64,000 bases of DNA, taken from Mixophyes australis. Lineage: Eukaryota; Chordata; Amphibia; Anura; Limnodynastidae. Below, piece after piece: positions 59,060 through 64,000 of this stretch (position 1 is its first letter; every line of letters starts with the position of its first letter). The notes below the pieces were generated by a model. The model saw only the letters and a program-made list of their open reading frames with translations. It ran no database searches and was not told the DNA's origin. The position numbers and the translations under genes are program-made. The stretch is from positions 340,075,375-340,139,374 of the forward strand of contig JAVHZZ010000003.1 in the NCBI GenBank assembly GCA_036250195.1. Reading direction: 5' to 3'.

Positions 59060-60032
59060 TAGAGATGCTCACTGACCCCCGTGAAGTGGTTTTGGTTTTG
59101 GATCTGGATTAGCTTCGTGTTTTGGTTTTGGCAAAACCGCCCTCGGGTGTTTTGGTTTTGGATCTGTATTTTAAAAAATTGCTAAAATATGCTAAAAAAT
59201 CACATAATTTTGCTCTTTTTTGTTCCTACATTATTATTAACCTCAATAGCACTAATTTCTAGTCATTTGCAGTCAATTTTGACCACCTCACAGGTCACAA
59301 TATTATTTTCATACACTTTCAAACAAAGATTGCAGCAGTTCTTGTCAGTGATAAGAAGAAAACCATTGTCATACCTGGGCACAAGACCAAAAAATCCACC
59401 TCTTATGTGTGGAATTATTTTTATCTAAATTCTGACAAGAGTTGATTATCCATTTGTAGCATTGTAAAGCCACAGTCAGTAGAGGTAGGGGCCTTAACCA
59501 TCTAGGATCCTCATCCATGTTACGTCATTTGAAGCAAGTTCATGGAAAGCTCTTGGGAAAATCAGATACTTATGCTGAAAAATAACAGCAAGCAGTCCAG
59601 CATCAGCTACCTCCCTTTTCTCATCTAGCAATCTACACCCCCAACACCTTCATCATCAATATCCTCACAAGTGATGGGAGTTAGTCCTGCATCCAAGTTG
59701 CTAAGGGTAGATTACTCTTCCACTAACCATGATTCCTCTGACACTGTAGTCTTTATTGAACACTGTTACCCCCATATCTTTCAATTTTATCTATTTGGCT
59801 CTACACAGTGTGCTACCCCTTCTGTGTCTCTCTTTCAAATGGTGCTAGATCGCCGTGGAGGGCGTTATTTATCGATTTCAAAACTCGCAAGATCCGATGA
59901 CCTAACAATGATGTTTAGCCTCGTTTTCCATTCCAAAAAAGCGCAAAAGTACAGAGCCGGCTCATCTCGGTACTCGGATCCCCTAAGTTCGGGTGTGTTC
60001 GGTTCCCGAGGAACCAAGCCTGAGCCTTTCTA
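59060..60032. mobile_element. 973-bp hAT element, copy 2, with inverted interior
   Basis: The ends are TAGAGATGCTCACTGACCCC (left) and, inverted, TAGAAAGGCTCAGGCTTGG (right). A perfect 8-bp duplication ATTATAAC lies at 59,052-59,059 and 60,033-60,040. The interior keeps a BED-finger fragment on the plus strand (TSYVWNYF near 59,400; MLRHLKQVHGK near 59,518). Relative to copy 1 at 19.8 kb, the ends are reversed but the coding piece is not. Confidence 0.85.
59330..59660 (+). pseudogene. hAT BED-finger fragment
   Basis: Parallel to 21,885-22,230 of copy 1: VIPGHKTKKSTSYVWNYF, then RGLNHLGSSSMLRHL. A stop (TGA at about 59,443) and frameshifts are present. No catalytic or dimerisation region. Confidence 0.75.
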
Positions 60033-60104
60033 ATTATAACATGGTTTTGTCCAGGAGAAAACTTACTAATTTTTTTGCCTTACTTTCCTTAATAAATCAG
60101 GCCC

Positions 60105-60560
60105 AGGGTGTTTAATTCAACCAAAGTGTCACACAACTTTATAATGAGTGGCTCCACATGTTGACCAGTTACACATTGATACCTTTGTAAGGTTATGCCC
60201 CTAAACGTTAGGGCAATGTGCACTGATTTTGTCTGAGTTATTTCTCCCTATTTCTCAGACAGTAACGTTGCAACTTCTCCACAGGCTTCATGAAGATGAG
60301 TGACAAGGTTAGGAAACTTGACGCTGCATTTTCCCCACAAACTCGCAGGCAATTGCAGATCTGCCTAACAGCTAGCAGGTGTCACCATTGGGTAGAAAAT
60401 TATAACCTAGTTAGAAAGAGTTTTATTATATACAAACTTTAAATTCTAGAGATGCACTTTATTTTATTTTTTATTTTATTTAATATGTTTATGTAATCCC
60501 AATGGTCTTTTTTCTATTATGCACATAATTCTGATTCCTGGTTGTGATCGCTGCTATTTG
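60105..60560. other. non-coding
   Basis: No recognisable feature. Confidence 0.45.
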
Positions 60561-61060
60561 TATTGTCTAAACTTCTATTCTATGCCACTTGTCCTGACCA
60601 GTGTGTGTCTAATCGTTTACTCTGTGCACCTACCTTGACCTGTCCCTGTCTCAGTGGCAGAACTACCACTGGTGCAGCAGGTACGGTGCACCAGGGCCCG
60701 TGGAGATAATAGGGCCCGCCACACTGGGAACTAGCGAGCTGTGGGCCCTGGTTTCCTTCTCCTCAATTCCCTGCACTGGGGCCCACAGTTCGCTGGTTCA
60801 GCCTCTGGCCTGTGTCTAAACTTCTATTATGTGCCACCTGCTCTAACTTGTGCCTTTATCTAAACCTGTATTCTGTGCCTCCTGACCTGACCTGTGCCTC
60901 TCTCTAAACCTCTATTCTGTAATCCACCTCTAAACTACTATGTGCCTCCTCAGGAGCGCAAGTTATCACTCCCATCATTACTATTCACATATATTATCCT
61001 TATACCCAGTGAATACCCTCTATATTAAACCCAGCAGTAACACCTACTCATTATACCACA
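60560..61060. repeat. degenerate satellite, ~34-bp unit
   Basis: Diverged copies of (C)TCTATTCTGTGCCACCTG(A/C)CCTGACCTGTGCCTCT. Same family as the homogeneous array at 63.0-63.75 kb. Confidence 0.65.
60652..60795. mobile_element. hAT-like MITE fragment
   Basis: CAGTGGCAGAACTACCACTG then GGTGCAGCAGGTACGGTGCA is the left end of a common amphibian/fish hAT-type repeat as I remember it. The right end is unclear. Confidence 0.45.
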
Positions 61061-61069
61061 AAAATGAAC

Positions 61070-62640
61070 CCACACAGTACTCTTTCTCATGTGGCTTATT
61101 CCTTTGACCAGTATACAATACAGATCCAATTCTCTAATAGCATACAGTACAGAACCCATTCTCTAGTAGCTAATTACAGAGCCCATTGCCTGGTGGCTAA
61201 TATAAAATATATATACCATTCTCTACTGGCAAGTGTACAACACAGAACCTATTCTTTGCTAGGTTATTACAGAGCCATTGTCTGGTATTCACTGATGGTG
61301 CCTACTACAAAACGCAGGCTCATTCTCTGGTTGCCAGTAGAGAACATTAGGACCTATTCTTTGGTAACTAGTATATATTAGAAAAAACACAAATCCTTGC
61401 TGGACTGCCTCCACTACAATGTACAGAGCAGGCTCTGCTGGCCAGTGCCCAGTACATTGCCTAATACCTGGTGGTAAGTGACAACTTCAGGGAAGAGTCC
61501 TTGGTGGCCAATGCACAGTACAGAGTCTAGGCTAAAGGGGCCAGTGCTCAGTAGACATCCCAGTTCCTCACTGGTGCCCAGTAAAGAGCCTAGAGCCTAG
61601 TGCCTGGTGACCAGTGTAGAGCCAGCCCTGAGGGCCAGAGTCCACTCCATAGTGCCAGTGCCCACATAGAGTTCAATCTCTTGTGACCATTTCACAGTAA
61701 GAGCTTAGTCCCTCCTGTTGCTTTCAGTCTCTGAAATTATTGGCTGCTAACAATTGTTGTTTTATCTTACACTGAGAAGCACAGATCCTAGACCATGGTA
61801 GTCAGTATTCATTGCAACGCCCAGTCCTTAGTGGTTTGTGTCTATTAGTGGCACAGTACAGAGCCAAATCCCTGGTGGCTGATGCCCATTAGAGAACCAA
61901 GAACTTGGTAACTGGTACCCACTAGAAAGCCAAGACCCAGGTGGTGGATGACCAATACAGAGCCCAGTTCCTGATGGCCAGTGACCAATACAGAGCCCAG
62001 TTCCTAATAGCCAGTGACCAATACAGAGCCCAGTTCCTGATGGCCAGTGACCAATACAGAGCCCAGTTCCTGATGGCCAGTGACCAATACAGAGCCAAAT
62101 CCCTGGTGGCTGATGCCCATTAGAGAACCAAGAACCTGGTAACTGGTACCCACTAGAAAGCCAAGACCCAGGTGGTGGGTGACCATTACAGAGCCCAGTT
62201 CCTGATGGCCAGTGACCAATACAGAGCCCAGTTCCTGATGGCCAGTGACCAATACAGAGCCCAGTTCCTGATGGCCAGTGACCAATACAGAGCCAAATCC
62301 CTGGTGGCTGATGCCCATTAGAGAACCAAGAACCTGGTAACTGGTACCCACTAGAAAGCCAAGACCCAGGTGGTGGGTGACCATTACAGAGCCCAGTTCC
62401 TGATGGCCAGTGACCACTACAGAGCCCAGTTCCTGATGCCCAGTGACCACTACAGAGGCCAGTTCCTGATGTCCAGTGACCACTACAGAGTATAGTTCCT
62501 GATGGCCAGTGACCACTGCAGAGCCCAGTTCCTGATGGCCAGTGACCACTACAGAGCCCTGTTCCTGATGCCCAGTGACCACTACAGAGCCCAGTTCCTG
62601 GTGGCCAGTGACCATTTACAGAGCACAGTTTCAGCGGGCT
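61070..62640. repeat. 33-bp satellite with higher-order units
   Basis: Unit CAGTTCCTGATGGCCAGTGA followed by CCAATACAGAGCC. Upstream of 61,900 copies are diverged. Between 61,860 and 62,400 a block containing AAATCCCTGGTGGCTGATGC and GTAACTGGTACCCACTAGAA recurs at about 61,867, 62,098 and 62,296, so a roughly 200-bp higher-order unit was copied. Confidence 0.85.
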
Positions 62641-63004
62641 AGTACCCAGCTCAGTACTTGATGGTCAGTGCCCAGTACAGAACTCAGTCCCTAGTGGGTC
62701 AGTGCTACATCTCTCGTAGCTATATCCCAATAAAGGGCAGTTCAATGTTAGAGAGGGAAATGAGCTGTTATAGCCTGGCAGAAACTCCATGACACCATGG
62801 GAGTGCTCAGGCAGTAATGAAGTCAAGCAGCAGCCAGGCTGTGTCTGAAATAGGCGTGTGATTTGCCCCTACATTTAGGGAAGGCAGCTGCCTTCCTCCC
62901 TCCTCTCTGTCTTGGTCCAGCCCTGATCTGAACTGTGGCAGTACCAGAATTATTATTATGTATCAAATTCGAACCAGTATCCAAACTGTTATTCTATTCC
63001 ACCT

Positions 63005-63745
63005 AATCTAACTATTCTTTGCCACCTGCCCTGATCTGTGCTTGTACTCCAACTGCCACCTGCCCTGATCTGTGCTTGTACTCCAACTGCCACCTGCCCT
63101 GATCTGTGCTTGTACTCCAACTGCCACCTGCTCTGATCTGTGCTTGTACTCCAACTGCCACCTGCCCTGATCTGTGCTTGTACTCCAACTGCCACCTGCC
63201 CTGATCTGTGCTTGTACTCCAACTGCCACCTGCCCTGATCTGTGCTTGTACTCCAACTGCCACCTGCCCTGATCTGTGCTTGTACTCCAACTGCCACCTG
63301 CCCTGATCTGTGCTTGTACTCCAACTGCCACCTGCCCTGATCTGTGCTTGTACTCCAACTGCCACCTGCCCTGATCTGTGCTTGTACTCCAACTGCCACC
63401 TGCTCTGATCTGTGCTTGTACTCCAACTGCCACCTGCCCTGATCTGTGCTTGTACTCCAACTGCCACCTGCCCTGATCTGTGCTTGTACTCCAACTGCCA
63501 CCTGCCCTGATCTGTGCTTGTACTCCAACTGCCACCTGCCCTGATCTGTGCTTGTACTCCAACTGCCACCTGCTCTGATCTGTGCTTGTACTCCAACTGC
63601 CACCTGCCCTGATCTGTGCTTGTACTCCAACTGCCACCTGCTCTGATCTGTGCTTGTACTCCAACTGCCACCTGCCCTGATCTGTGCTTGTACTCCAACT
63701 GCCACCTGCCCTGATCTGTGCTTGTACTCCAACTGCCACCTGCCT
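63005..63745. repeat. 34-bp satellite (~21 copies)
   Basis: Unit CTCCAACTGCCACCTGCCCT then GATCTGTGCTTGTA, almost without variation except CTGCTCTG units at irregular spacing. Flanking sequence (62,930-63,005 and 63,750-64,000) consists of diverged copies. The long open frames on the minus strand are repeat products. Confidence 0.95.
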
Positions 63746-64000
63746 TGGCCCTGTAGTAAAATGACTTATGTGAAATCTGTCCTGCACCTGTATCCACATT
63801 ACTATTTTATGCCACCTGCCTCTGTGTAAATCTTACTATCCTGTGCCACCTGTCTTGACATTAGGCCTATTTCAAAACTTGTATTGCTTTAGCTGAGCAC
63901 AAACCAAAGCACAGCAGAAGAAAATAATGGCATAGATCAAGACAGGCATAGAATAGTCATTTTGAGCATCTGTTCTACACCTGTATTCAAACTACTGTTC

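Larger units (their letters stand above)
58803..60104. mobile_element. M1 MITE split by a hAT insertion
   Basis: Left half 58,803-59,059, starting GGGACCTGATTCATTAAGGA; right half 60,041-60,104, ending AATAAATCAGGCCC. Both contain M1 blocks (CAAAACCATGTTGCAT, GCACCCCTTGCATTATAAC, ATGGTTTTGTCCAGGAG). Confidence 0.85.

Noticed and set aside
62004..62615. 203-codon minus-strand frame (VVTGHQELGS repeats)
   Set aside because: Product of the 33-bp satellite; no start context, splice structure or non-repeat domain.
63008..63799. Open frames of about 250-260 codons on the minus strand in all three phases
   Set aside because: They are read through a 34-bp satellite; all three phases give the same repeated peptide, as expected when the unit length is not a multiple of three and lacks stops.

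Overview
The window looks like a repeat-dense piece of a large vertebrate nuclear genome, most likely an anuran amphibian. No bacterial-style gene array is present. Nearly everything recognisable is a transposable element or a tandem repeat: DIRS, Tx1/L1 and L2/CR1 LINEs, Ty3/gypsy with a chromodomain, several hAT and Tc1 elements, Harbinger-like elements, tRNA-headed SINEs, a probable Helitron, and many mini- and microsatellites. The amphibian call is an inference from the mix of families (DIRS plus Tx1/L1 plus Harbinger plus palindromic MITEs). It was not checked against any database.

Layout. 0-6 kb: old non-coding repeats and a 32-bp minisatellite. 6.8-9.6 kb: a broken DIRS retrotransposon, split by a 421-bp MITE and ending in an inverted DIRS piece. 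10.06-11.02 kb: a 959-bp fold-back element with a hammerhead-ribozyme-like core. 11.6-12.0 kb: hAT transposase remnant. 12.85-14.07 kb: 24-bp minisatellite. 14.5-17.4 kb: Tc1 remnants. 19.83-23.26 kb: a 3.4-kb hAT element with an internal ~102-bp array and an internally deleted BED-finger transposase. 24.1-24.5 kb: a small two-exon gene on the minus strand for a very basic 50-residue, protamine-like protein, with TATA box and CRE-like site. 25.2-25.6 kb: another hAT remnant. 26.8-32.2 kb: L2-type and Tx1/L1-type LINEs, both minus strand, the latter carrying an LTR-like insertion. 32.7-33.5 kb: 25-bp minisatellite.

34,212-50,062: the most striking object. A 15.85-kb unit is bounded by perfect 41-bp inverted terminal repeats and a 3-bp ATT duplication. 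It holds two divergently transcribed, spliced and intact Myb/SANT-domain genes (A plus, B minus), the accessory DNA-binding type that Harbinger transposons carry. I could not find a DDE transposase in it. It also carries MITEs whose ends resemble its own termini, several tRNA-like SINE heads, a hAT MITE, an LTR-like block and a 42-bp minisatellite.

50-64 kb: more elements (Helitron-like, palindromic MITEs, a frameshifted gypsy, a SINE, a hAT copy nested in a MITE), then 3.5 kb of 33-34-bp satellite arrays.

How the parts work together: genes A and B probably belong to one transposition system, binding element ends and presumably working with a transposase encoded elsewhere. The protamine-like gene is the only candidate for an ordinary host gene.
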